From assembly GCA_009887135.1 (NCBI GenBank), contig QXYA01000017.1:1-12943 (forward strand): a stretch of DNA of 12,943 bases. The letters run 5' to 3'. The notes beneath the pieces were generated by a model that was given only the letters and a program-made list of their open reading frames with translations, ran no database searches and was not told where the DNA came from. The DNA is from Candidatus Poseidoniales archaeon (lineage in GTDB: Archaea > Thermoplasmatota > Poseidoniia > Poseidoniales > Poseidoniaceae). Shown here piece after piece: positions 5,975 through 12,872 of this stretch. Position 1 is the first letter of the stretch. Every line of letters begins with the position of its first letter. The position numbers were made by a program, and so were the translations under genes.

Positions 5975-8900
5975 TCATTCAAACGTGTAGCCACATGCAG
6001 TGCATGTATCTGCATGTGCATCATTCGATGTCGAACAGATAGGACATGTTTTTGATTCTGAGACTTCTTCAACCTCTGATTCAGCATCTTCTACAGTTGA
6101 TTCTTCTTCTGATGAATCTCCTGCAGTGAATGCTTCAGCAGCAGCAACAAATTCAGCCTTCTTGAGATATCCATTGTCATCGAGATCAAAGTTCATTGAG
6201 TGTTCAAGGAAAGCATCTCGGTCTTCGATTCCGAACTCTTCCATGACTCTTATCATAATGTCTTCTCTGAATTTGATGGCTGGTTCTTCTTCTACAGATT
6301 CTTCTTCAGCAGTTTCTTCTTCAGCAGTTTCTTCTTCAACAACTTCTTCTTCAGCAGCAGGTGCTTCTTCAGTTGTTTCTTCAGAGGCTTCTTCTGAAAC
6401 TTCAGCCGGTGTATCATCTTCTGCAGATTCAAGTTCGTCTCCGAAATGAGCGCCATGGAATCTGTTGAGTGCTTCAGCATCGATCTCGCCTTCACCCTTG
6501 ATTTCAAAGGATACATCGAGACGCTCGCCCTTGCCAACAACTGGAAGTTTCCATGTAATTTGGATTCCGTCTTCAGTTTCGTTTGTTGTCATGTCAACGT
6601 CAGTACGCTTTTCTCCACCTGCGCCTCGAACATGCCAATCCTTGATTTCAAAGTTGGATGGGATGACGTCTTTGATGAAAACATCCTGTAGTGCAGTGTC
6701 GCCATTGTTCTCAAAGAGAATGAGAACTTCGTAGCGACCCTTTCCACCCATTGGAATTGCTTGCTTTCCTGCTGAGAAGTTTCTCCTCAGGTGGCTAACA
6801 CGAACAGATGGTGCGTCTGGAACATCTCGAAGACATACTGGTCCGAATTGTTCTGAACTGAACTGGAAGCGAGCAGGAGCATCGACTCTCTCGTTAGCAG
6901 GTGATGGGTCAGGTGCATTGAGTTTGTACTTGACTTCCATTGTCTTGCCAGGTTTGAGACCGATTGGTCCTTTCGTGCCTACAGTGAGAGTCATTGTGTG
7001 CCCTTCGCCATCTGGTGAACGATGTTCCTTTTCCAGTGTGATTCCAGCAGAAAGTTCTCCCTTCCATTGGTCTACAGGTAATTCCTTTCCATCAATGATG
7101 ATGGCCATTGCATCCATGTCTGGAGCTTGGAATAATCCAGGAATGTCGTCTGTGATACGCATGAGATTTATTGTCGCAGATCCAGTATTCTTTACCTTGA
7201 GTGAAGCAGAGACATGTTGTTGTCTGAACGACTTGAGTGTGTCAGTCGAATAATTCTTAGAAATATCAGCGTCAACGACAGTTAGACTGCTCTCTTCAAG
7301 TGTGATTGTACCTTCTGTCTTCTGAACAGCTCTTGGTAGTACTGTGTAGGATAGATCGTATGTGAAATCAGGCTCAGCGGTTGCCATGACATTTCGCTCT
7401 TCACTTTCCCACTTACCTTGTGGATGTACATCTTGCTTTACGTCATTGACGTCAAACAAGAGATCGTCGCTACCCTTCATTCTAACCTGTAACTTGACAA
7501 GGTCGACTGCAAAGGATGAACGGTTTTCGAAGATGGTCTGACAAATCCAGTTGTCTGGGCGCTCGTCTTCTCGAACTCTCATGTAGGTGAATCCTCGGCA
7601 GAATGCATCAAGATCACGGAATGATAGGTTCGAAAGTGTTGCATCTGCTTTGTATGTTGCTTGAGCAGATCCAGCCTTGATTGTCTTGGATGATGTGACC
7701 GTAATGTGGCCTTCGATGGAGAGGACTTGCTTTTCACCAGGGTGTAAAGCACCAACTTCCCAAGTCATTGTGTTTCCTTCAACAGTTGCTCCAGCAGTGT
7801 GGTTGAATTGGACACTATCAGGTAAGTTACGTGTTACAACAATGTCTCGTAGAGCAACGGGTGATACGTTTTCTACTTCCATTTCAAGAGCAATTGTTCC
7901 AGGTTCTTCAGAAAGTGCAATACTTAGCGAACGCTCGTTGTTACGAGCAGGATTTGTATCAAGTTTCTCTCTTAGTACAAGCATTTGTGCGTCAGAAACA
8001 GAGTACTTCTTCACGTAATTCTTACCGGCTTCGAGTTCATCAACAGAGATTTGGTCTCCGCCGATATCTGTTGAGTCCGCATTGTCGAGAAGAACGTCGA
8101 TGTCGTAAATACGATCATCAGCAGATGGGTTGTTTACAGTTAGTGTTCCTTTAATCGATTGCTTTACAATTGTACCTTCTGCAGTAAGTGTGGATTTCTC
8201 AATTTCATGAAGTGTTCCTTCAAGTTTGTCTCCAGGAACTTCGTCAACTTCAACACTTGAGCGGATTGTGGCTCCAGCGATTTCTCCAGCAGCAACTGGG
8301 TTTTCATCTGTTGGAGTCAAAGTATCCATTGCAGCGAGTGGATCTGGTGTCGCCGGTGGGGTTAGAAGTGCATCTGCTGGTGAATCTACAATCTCTTCAG
8401 CAGGTGTTAGAGGTGAAAGCAAATCCATGCTTGGAGGTGCAGGAGGAGCGTCCTCTGATTCAGCAGGTGCTACTGGAGCCAACAAATCCAGACCAAGAGG
8501 TGCTTGTGGCATTTCCGGAGGTGCAGGAGCTAGCAGGTCGAGACCAGGTGGTGCTTCTGGCATAGCAGGAGGTGCAGGAGCTAGAAGATCGAGACCAGGA
8601 GGTGCTTCCGGCATTGGTGGCATCTCTGGAGGAGCCGGTGGTGCTTCTGGCATTTCCGGAGGTGCAGGTGGTGCTTCTGGCATAGCAGGAGGTGCAGGTG
8701 CTAGAAGATCAAGGCCAGGAGGTGCTTCTGGCATTGGTGGCATCTCTGGAGGTGCAGGTGCTAGAAGGTCGAGGCCAGGAGGTGCTTCTGGCATTGGAGG
8801 CATGGCAGGCATTTCAGGAGGCGCAGGAGGTGCTTCCGGCATTGGAGGCATGGCAGGCATTTCAGGAGGCGCAGGTGGTGCTTCCGGCATTGGAGGCATA

Positions 8901-9190
8901 GCAGGCATACCCGGTGGTGCAGGAGGTGCTTCCGGCATTGGCGGCATAGCCGGCATACCAGGTGGTGCTTCCGGCATTGGCGGCATAGCCGGCATACCAG
9001 GTGGTGCAGGTGGAGCTTCCGGCATAGGCGGCATAGCCGGCATACCAGGTGGTGCAGGTGGAGCTTCAGGCATAGGTGGCATAGGTGGCATGGCAGGCAT
9101 ACCTGGTGGCGCAGGTGGCGCTTCAGGCATAGGTGGCATAGGCGGTAGGCCCGGTGGTGCTTCAGGTTGATTTGTTTCTTCGTCAGACAT
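5975..9190 (-). CDS. Proline-rich repeat protein with DUF11-like domains, EF-hand and C-terminal zinc ribbon
   Basis: 1071 residues with no signal peptide or membrane segment, hence probably cytoplasmic. In order: a short acidic start (MSDEETNQPE); a Pro/Met/Ala repeat region (about 9-265); a transition rich in Asp/Thr/Pro to about 325; a long beta-rich part (330-905) with at least three DUF11-like modules, for example around 430-500 (MEVENVSPVALRDIVVT), 655-760 and 815-900 (FENNGDTALQDVFIKDVIP); a Glu-rich linker (915-972); a helical segment with a canonical EF-hand loop DLDDNGYLKKAE (1002-1013); a second acidic linker; and a zinc ribbon with C1049-x2-C1052 and C1063-x2-C1066. The start is well supported by GGAGGAG five bases upstream of ATG. 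It is divergent from the GPN GTPase gene. The function is unknown; the layout suggests a calcium-responsive scaffold or assembly protein (inference). Confidence 0.9.
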   Translation of the reverse strand: MSDEETNQPEAPPGLPPMPPMPEAPPAPPGMPAMPPMPPMPEAPPAPPGMPAMPPMPEAPPAPPGMPAMPPMPEAPPGMPAMPPMPEAPPAPPGMPAMPPMPEAPPAPPEMPAMPPMPEAPPAPPEMPAMPPMPEAPPGLDLLAPAPPEMPPMPEAPPGLDLLAPAPPAMPEAPPAPPEMPEAPPAPPEMPPMPEAPPGLDLLAPAPPAMPEAPPGLDLLAPAPPEMPQAPLGLDLLAPVAPAESEDAPPAPPSMDLLSPLTPAEEIVDSPADALLTPPATPDPLAAMDTLTPTDENPVAAGEIAGATIRSSVEVDEVPGDKLEGTLHEIEKSTLTAEGTIVKQSIKGTLTVNNPSADDRIYDIDVLLDNADSTDIGGDQISVDELEAGKNYVKKYSVSDAQMLVLREKLDTNPARNNERSLSIALSEEPGTIALEMEVENVSPVALRDIVVTRNLPDSVQFNHTAGATVEGNTMTWEVGALHPGEKQVLSIEGHITVTSSKTIKAGSAQATYKADATLSNLSFRDLDAFCRGFTYMRVREDERPDNWICQTIFENRSSFAVDLVKLQVRMKGSDDLLFDVNDVKQDVHPQGKWESEERNVMATAEPDFTYDLSYTVLPRAVQKTEGTITLEESSLTVVDADISKNYSTDTLKSFRQQHVSASLKVKNTGSATINLMRITDDIPGLFQAPDMDAMAIIIDGKELPVDQWKGELSAGITLEKEHRSPDGEGHTMTLTVGTKGPIGLKPGKTMEVKYKLNAPDPSPANERVDAPARFQFSSEQFGPVCLRDVPDAPSVRVSHLRRNFSAGKQAIPMGGKGRYEVLILFENNGDTALQDVFIKDVIPSNFEIKDWHVRGAGGEKRTDVDMTTNETEDGIQITWKLPVVGKGERLDVSFEIKGEGEIDAEALNRFHGAHFGDELESAEDDTPAEVSEEASEETTEEAPAAEEEVVEEETAEEETAEEESVEEEPAIKFREDIMIRVMEEFGIEDRDAFLEHSMNFDLDDNGYLKKAEFVAAAEAFTAGDSSEEESTVEDAESEVEEVSESKTCPICSTSNDAHADTCTACGYTFE
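6286..6360 (-). repeat. Five 15-bp in-frame tandem repeats in the Glu-rich linker
   Basis: Five consecutive 15-base units run from 6286 to 6360. The two at 6301-6330 are identical (CTTCTTCAGCAGTTT on the plus strand) and the flanking three differ at a few bases. They encode the minus-strand pattern of EEETA/EEESV-like pentads in the acidic linker of the long protein. Perfect neighbouring copies suggest recent slippage, so copy number may vary between strains. Confidence 0.8.
8405..9166 (-). repeat. Proline-rich repeat array (48-bp units plus GLDLLAP-containing units)
   Basis: Codes for residues 9-262 of the long protein. The N-terminal part has seven copies of MPAMPPMPEAPPAPPG or close variants, starting at residues 31, 50, 66, 79, 95, 111 and 127; most are 16 residues (48 bp). 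One copy has an extra MPP and two are cut short. The C-terminal part has five GLDLLAP motifs (starting at 139, 159, 199, 216 and 233), embedded in MPEAPP/APPEM stretches, then a diverged SMDLLSP at 254. Near-identical DNA in neighbouring units points to recent duplication. Decay toward the C-terminal end suggests that end is older. Confidence 0.9.
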
Positions 9191-9195
9191 TTTAT

Positions 9196-9202
9196 CTCCT
9201 CC
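9196..9202 (-). promoter_or_regulatory. Shine-Dalgarno site of the proline-rich/DUF11 gene
   Basis: CTCCTCC on the plus strand reads GGAGGAG on the coding strand, with five bases (ATAAA) before ATG at 9190. It complements the 16S rRNA 3' end well and fixes the start. It is one of only two strong such sites in the window. Confidence 0.8.
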
Positions 9203-9308
9203 GTGCAGGAATCTGCATCCTTGCCATTGTTGTCTAGCACATAACCGTTCTGCTGGTTAGTTTTGGAAATCAAGGCTAATTTTGCGCTTAGTTCATGTAT
9301 GTTGGGCA

Positions 9309-9313
9309 GGAGG
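9309..9313 (+). promoter_or_regulatory. Shine-Dalgarno site deciding the start of the GPN GTPase
   Basis: GGAGG lies seven bases before the ATG at 9321. It supports that start over the in-frame ATG at 9282, which would add 13 residues that do not fit the family and would place the GGAGG inside the coding region. Confidence 0.75.
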
Positions 9314-9320
9314 CACAGAC

Positions 9321-10154
9321 ATGGTCGGACTCGATAGTGGAACACCTCCAGTACTGTTTGTTGTTGGAACTGCAGGAGCAGGTAAATCATCGCTAGTAAC
9401 TTCTTTTCAACGTTGGTCCCGATTTTTGGAAACAGATGTTATCGCAGTCAATCTCGATCCAGGGGCAGAACGTGTCCATTATGATGCTGAATTCGACGTT
9501 AGAGATTTAATTTCCTTGACCGAGGTTATGACCGAATACGATCTTGGTCCAAATGGTGCTCAAATTCTTGCAGCGGATTTACTTGCATCCCAAGCAGGTG
9601 ATGTTGCTGAGCAACTTCACTCATTGACAGGAGAGATGATGATTGTCGATACTCCTGGTCAAGTTGAATTATTTGCTTTCCGAGAAGCCAGTAATCACTT
9701 GATTGAAGTTATAGGTAGGGAACAGTCTGCAATCATTTACTTGTTTGACCCAATGCTCTCTCGTTCTCCTTCTGGATTCGTTTCCCAAATGCTATTGTCG
9801 TCAATTGTCGAATTCCGTTTGGGATTACCAACCAAGAATTTCCTCTCAAAGAGCGACCTTCTCGATCCTGATGAACTTGAGAAAATTCTGGAATGGTCCG
9901 AACGTCTTGAGATTCTTGAGTTAGCCTTGTATGACGAAGCAGGTGGTCAGCGAACAGAGTTTGCAATTAACCAACTTCGATTGATGCAACAATTCGCACA
10001 AAGTCCCGGATTAACACCTCTCTCAAGCGAACTTGAGGAAGGTCTTGCTGATATCCTTACCTTTGCACAAGCCTTGTTTGGTGGTATGAGTGATGCCCGT
10101 GACGGCTTTGCGAGTGACATTGAACACGAGAAAGATCAGGACGATTTCGTTTGA
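9321..10154 (+). CDS. GPN-loop GTPase
   Basis: 277 residues from the ATG chosen because of GGAGG seven bases upstream. The G1 P-loop is GTAGAGKSS (16-24), the defining Gly-Pro-Asn insertion is at 76-78 (DLGPNGA), G3 is DTPGQVE (110-116) and G4 is SKSD (176-179), as expected for the family. VNLDPGAE (43-50) is also a conserved family segment. Eukaryotic relatives (Npa3/GPN1-3) act in RNA polymerase II assembly; the archaeal member has been studied structurally as a GTP-dependent dimer with unclear role. The acidic C-terminal tail (EHEKDQDDFV) may be a flexible partner-binding end (inference). The gene is divergent from the proline-rich/DUF11 gene, sharing a 130-bp control region, and precedes argF by 34 bp, possibly on one transcript. 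Confidence 0.93.
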   Translation: MVGLDSGTPPVLFVVGTAGAGKSSLVTSFQRWSRFLETDVIAVNLDPGAERVHYDAEFDVRDLISLTEVMTEYDLGPNGAQILAADLLASQAGDVAEQLHSLTGEMMIVDTPGQVELFAFREASNHLIEVIGREQSAIIYLFDPMLSRSPSGFVSQMLLSSIVEFRLGLPTKNFLSKSDLLDPDELEKILEWSERLEILELALYDEAGGQRTEFAINQLRLMQQFAQSPGLTPLSSELEEGLADILTFAQALFGGMSDARDGFASDIEHEKDQDDFV

Positions 10155-10188
10155 AAAACATTGTAACCTTCTTTACCGAGCGTAACGC

Positions 10189-11157
10189 ATGGTAGAGCAC
10201 CTTCTTGCAATCGATGACGTAAAAGATGACCTTGAACAAATTCTCAAATGGGGAATTGAATTCAAACGTTTGTGGAAGCAAGGGGACGAAGTTGCTCTGA
10301 ACTTTATGCCTCTTGATACAATGACTATTGGTTCCATTTACGAAAAACCTTCCACAAGAACTCGAGTATCTTTCGAAGTAGGTATTGACAGATTGGGTGG
10401 AAACGCCCTAACACTTCTCAAGAACGATATCCAACTTGGTAAATCTGAAACGATTGGAGACACATCTCAAGTTCTTTCTCGTTACCTAGGCGGTATGACC
10501 TACAGATGCTTTGGCCACGAAGATGTAACCGAACTTGCAAAGCATGCTACTGTACCTGTACTCAATGCCCTTTCATACAAACACCATCCATGTCAAGCAG
10601 CTGCTGACTTGATGACCATCATGGAAAATTTCGATAACCGTGAGAACCTCATTGTAACATGGGTTGGAGACGGAAATAACGTTCTCCATGATTTGATGCT
10701 CGCCTGTACAATGCTCGGCATTGATTTCAGATATGCAGTTCCCGAAGGATATGAGCCGGATGAAGATGTCGTAGAACGATCAACAGCATATGCTGCTGAG
10801 AACAAATCGGAATTATTGCGAACTGTCGATCCCAAAGAAGCCACAGACGGAGCGCATGTTGTGTATACTGACGTCTTCATCTCGATGGGTGAAGAACACA
10901 TGGAAGACAAAATGAAATCATTTGAAGGCTATCAAGTCAATGAGGAAATGGTATCGAACATGGACAAGGGATGGAGATTCATGCATTGTTTACCTGCTCA
11001 TCGTGGAGATGAAGTAACTGATTGGGTTATGGACCACGAACAATCAATTGTCTTTGACCAAGCAGAGAACAGAATGTGGGCTCAAATGTCCCTTTTGTGC
11101 TACTTTATTTCACCAGATGCTTGGAGTGCAATGGGTGAATTCATGGGACTTGTCTAA
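10189..11157 (+). CDS. argF: Ornithine carbamoyltransferase
   Basis: 322 residues, normal length. Carbamoyl-phosphate binding motif STRTR at 55-59 in the context YEKPSTRTRVSFEVG; HHPCQ (132-136) covers the HPxQ motif; VGDGNNV (159-165) is the conserved turn before the ornithine domain; SMG (232-234) and HCLP (266-269, in MHCLPAHRGDEV) mark the ornithine site and distinguish it from aspartate carbamoyltransferase. It makes citrulline from ornithine and carbamoyl phosphate in arginine synthesis in the cytoplasm. The ATG at 10189 matches the family N-terminus; no strong Shine-Dalgarno is seen, so the message may be leaderless or translated after the GPN gene on the same transcript. Its TAA stop overlaps the TAG stop of the convergent prenyltransferase gene. 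The missing arginine genes must lie elsewhere. Confidence 0.95.
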   Translation: MVEHLLAIDDVKDDLEQILKWGIEFKRLWKQGDEVALNFMPLDTMTIGSIYEKPSTRTRVSFEVGIDRLGGNALTLLKNDIQLGKSETIGDTSQVLSRYLGGMTYRCFGHEDVTELAKHATVPVLNALSYKHHPCQAAADLMTIMENFDNRENLIVTWVGDGNNVLHDLMLACTMLGIDFRYAVPEGYEPDEDVVERSTAYAAENKSELLRTVDPKEATDGAHVVYTDVFISMGEEHMEDKMKSFEGYQVNEEMVSNMDKGWRFMHCLPAHRGDEVTDWVMDHEQSIVFDQAENRMWAQMSLLCYFISPDAWSAMGEFMGLV

Positions 11158-12023
11158 ACAACAAGTGTCAGGATAAATCCGAGTAAACCAAGGAGCATAG
11201 CAATTCGTAGCCGTGTGGCTGCAACATAGTCATCTCCTTTCCACATAGGTCCGTTGAGCGTAATCAAGACCAACATTGCTGGTGCTTGGAACAATAATTG
11301 TCCGAATTCAAAAGGTCCCTGCCAGTAGGGGATATACAACATCACGATACCAAACAGTGTGAGTACATAGGCCACCATTCGACTATTTTCTAATCCTATC
11401 TTCATGGGTAATGTAACACGTGTTTCAGAATCAGCATCTAGATCTTGACAATCTTTGATGATCTCTCGTGCTAGATTTACAAAGAAAACCACACCTGAAA
11501 CATACCAAATGAGCGGATTTGTCAATTCACCCACTGAAGATGCGCCATACAATGTTACGGCTGCTACGAGAAGTGAGATACTAACATTTCCGACTAATCC
11601 TTTATTTTTCAATTCCAAAAAAGAATCGTATGAAAGCATGAGGAGTGCAACAATACCGTAAATGGATAGTGTATACGATCTTTCATCATCCATCATTAAA
11701 CAACATGCTACGAGGGAGCCAAGGCTTAGGAGGGCTAAAGAAATCGTGAGTCTTTTAGCCTCTTTTTCCGACAAGGCCTCTCTCGCCAATGGGCGATTTG
11801 GATGTGCAACACGATCGATTTCAATATCTCTCAAATCATTCATTGCATTTCCTGCACCCATGAAGAAGAGAACAGAAGTTGTAGCGAAAAGGACTTCAGG
11901 ATATTCCTTAATTGAAGTCAAATCACCCAAGGCAAGCAAAGCCCCTACTGGAGTTGCAACGCTGGCAAGCAAGATATTCTTCATTCGCATCAATTCAAAT
12001 GATGCGAGAATCTTGTTGGCCAT
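11154..12023 (-). CDS. UbiA-family prenyltransferase, probable digeranylgeranylglyceryl phosphate synthase
   Basis: 289 residues, with eight or nine hydrophobic segments as in the UbiA superfamily. The first Asp-rich motif is NDLRDIEID (62-70) followed by HPNRPL (74-79); the second is REIIKDCQDLDAD (186-198). Both bind Mg2+ and the prenyl diphosphate. The short length, the NDxxDxxxDxxxHPxRPL form and the archaeal setting fit the enzyme that adds the second geranylgeranyl chain to geranylgeranylglyceryl phosphate, a key step in archaeal ether-lipid synthesis at the membrane. Other UbiA members (menaquinone or heme pathways) cannot be excluded from sequence alone. The ATG ending at 12023 has no strong ribosome site. 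It lies 39 bp downstream of the small winged-helix gene on the same strand and may share its transcript. Confidence 0.9.
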   Translation of the reverse strand: MANKILASFELMRMKNILLASVATPVGALLALGDLTSIKEYPEVLFATTSVLFFMGAGNAMNDLRDIEIDRVAHPNRPLAREALSEKEAKRLTISLALLSLGSLVACCLMMDDERSYTLSIYGIVALLMLSYDSFLELKNKGLVGNVSISLLVAAVTLYGASSVGELTNPLIWYVSGVVFFVNLAREIIKDCQDLDADSETRVTLPMKIGLENSRMVAYVLTLFGIVMLYIPYWQGPFEFGQLLFQAPAMLVLITLNGPMWKGDDYVAATRLRIAMLLGLLGFILTLVV

Positions 12024-12062
12024 ACAGTGGCCAGTAGGATTGCAGTTTTTGTCTCTTCTATC

Positions 12063-12302
12063 TCAAGCAGCGACTCTTGCCCAAACACAGACTCTCATGC
12101 GGAAACCACCGATGTCGGTGTTTTCATCGAATCCAACTTTGATAAATCGACGATCACGAGCGAGAACATTTCCTAATTGGTTCATGGTTGCACCCCACCT
12201 AAATCGCTGGTTAACATGGTCGAGGATATCTGTTGTGTTGGCAGCATCCACAGCTTCGAGATACTCATCAATAGCATCTCGCAATCTCTTTGTGCGTGAC
12301 AT
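12063..12302 (-). CDS. Small winged-helix-like protein, 79 residues
   Basis: Starts MSRTKRLRDAIDEYLEAVD. The pattern of helix (3-19), short helix (TTDILDHVNQRF), a second helix (TMNQLGNVLARD) and two strands (RRFIKVGF and GGFRMRVCVWARV) matches a winged helix-turn-helix fold, with Arg-rich DRRF next to the recognition helix. This is a fold guess from pattern, not a family match. It would be a cytoplasmic DNA-binding protein or a small adaptor. ATG is at 12302 in the context TTGATG; the stop TGA of the preceding small gene shares the A of this ATG, a typical coupling signal. A TTG three bases earlier is a less likely start. The prenyltransferase gene follows after 39 bp. Confidence 0.7.
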   Translation of the reverse strand: MSRTKRLRDAIDEYLEAVDAANTTDILDHVNQRFRWGATMNQLGNVLARDRRFIKVGFDENTDIGGFRMRVCVWARVAA

Positions 12303-12541
12303 CAAGCTTCACCTCGGAGAGATGCTCTTCGTAGAAGGTGAGTCAATGATGTGGTAACTGGAATCTTTGTAGGCTGTCCTGGTTGATGCCATGATTCCCA
12401 TGTCATATCTGCCATGCGAAGTGGAAGTCTTCCACTCTGATCAGCGAAATGCGTTGTTGTTCGGTGATTCCACAATGGTTCAGTGGCATCGGTATGCGAG
12501 GCTGTCAAGGCAGCAAAAGATGTTGGGATTTGGTTGTCCAT
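12302..12541 (-). CDS. Hypothetical protein, 79 residues
   Basis: No family recognised. The sequence is rich in Thr, Ser and His (MDNQIPTSFAAL at the start, TEPLWNHRTTTHFADQSGR in the middle), with a Trp-containing stretch ADMTWESWHQPGQPTKIPV and a basic C-terminal helix THLLRRASLRGEA. No membrane segment or metal-binding Cys pairs are seen. It is supported as a gene by its overlap with the winged-helix gene (TGATG) and by a TATA-like box about 26 bases upstream of the ATG. The two probably form a small operon, possibly extending to the prenyltransferase. A shorter product from an internal Met (residue 43) is possible. Confidence 0.5.
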   Translation of the reverse strand: MDNQIPTSFAALTASHTDATEPLWNHRTTTHFADQSGRLPLRMADMTWESWHQPGQPTKIPVTTSLTHLLRRASLRGEA

Positions 12542-12562
12542 GAGGCAAATTCACTGGCGGCC

Positions 12563-12571
12563 GTATATCAA
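12563..12571 (-). promoter_or_regulatory. TATA-like box of the small-gene operon
   Basis: Reads TTGATATAC on the minus strand, centred about 26 bases upstream of the ATG at 12541. In archaea transcription starts about 25 bases after the TATA box, so the message would begin at or next to the ATG, that is leaderless. This agrees with the absence of a Shine-Dalgarno sequence there. Confidence 0.45.
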
Positions 12572-12587
12572 TCAACGAACGAGAGGT

Positions 12588-12703
12588 AAACGAAAAGTGA
12601 AAGTGCACATGTCTCTCTAGACGCCGTTTAGATGATTATTTAGAAACGAAAAGTGAAACTATCAGTCTCATCTAAGGACGCCATTTCTAAATAGATGACG
12701 TTG
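12588..12703. repeat. Imperfect tandem duplication of about 56 bp upstream of tRNA-Glu
   Basis: Copy one runs 12588-12643 and copy two from 12644 to about 12703. Both begin with the identical 15-mer AAACGAAAAGTGAAA. Further shared blocks keep their order and near-equal spacing: GTCTC plus TCTA, GACGCC (12620 and 12677, offsets 32 and 33) and AGATGA (12630 and 12693, where copy two has a six- to seven-base insertion). The region lies between the divergent small-gene operon and tRNA-Glu, so it may be a duplicated control region or a remnant of a tRNA-adjacent insertion. Confidence 0.7.
12684..12693 (+). promoter_or_regulatory. TATA-like box for tRNA-Glu
   Basis: TTTCTAAATA is centred about 30 bases upstream of the tRNA 5' end, the expected place for an archaeal TATA box. 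It lies inside the second copy of the 56-bp duplication, at the insertion that distinguishes the two copies, which suggests that only this copy is a good promoter. Confidence 0.45.
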
Positions 12704-12719
12704 CAGGAACGAATACCAC

Positions 12720-12792
12720 GCTCGTATAGTGTAGTGGCCCATCATAAAGGACTCTCATTCCTTTGACCCGGGTTCAAATCCCGGTACGAGCA
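12720..12792 (+). tRNA. tRNA-Glu (anticodon CUC)
   Basis: The acceptor arm GCTCGTA (12720-12726) pairs fully with TACGAGC (12785-12791), followed by discriminator A; CCA is not encoded. T8 and A9 precede a D arm GTGTAGTGGCCCATCAT of the form usual in tRNA-Glu. The anticodon stem AAGGA/TCCTT (12747-12751 and 12759-12763) encloses the loop CTCTCAT with anticodon CTC at 12754-12756. The variable loop has four bases (TGAC). The T arm CCGGG-TTCAAAT-CCCGG (12768-12784) is perfect. No intron. It decodes GAG. An oligo-T run (TTTT, 12794-12797) just after the gene fits transcription termination. Confidence 0.95.
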
Positions 12793-12872
12793 CTTTTCTA
12801 TAGGAATTAAAACACTCTGCTGGCACCCATCATCTAACAAACTCTATTTGCTGGACCCACTGGTGTGCGGGC

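Noticed and set aside
8226..9170. Plus-strand open frame of 314 codons opposite the proline-rich repeat (Gly/Ala/Ser-rich)
   Set aside because: It is the antisense reading of the repeat: proline codons read as glycine on the other strand. The minus-strand frame is far longer, has a Shine-Dalgarno site and continues into recognisable domains.
9282..9320. Upstream ATG at 9282 as start of the GPN GTPase
   Set aside because: It would put the GGAGG site inside the coding region and adds 13 residues not expected before the P-loop; ATG at 9321 fits both family and ribosome site.
11662..12357. Plus-strand open frame of 231 codons
   Set aside because: It runs antisense across the start of the prenyltransferase gene and the winged-helix gene, both of which have better evidence; its product shows no recognisable pattern.
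12588..12703. CRISPR array or insertion-sequence ends
   Set aside because: Only two copies, imperfect, with no spacer-repeat regularity, no terminal inverted repeats and no transposase or cas gene nearby.
12588..12703. C/D box RNA (GATGA-containing blocks)
   Set aside because: The AGATGA blocks do not match the C box well and no CTGA D box lies at the right distance on either strand.
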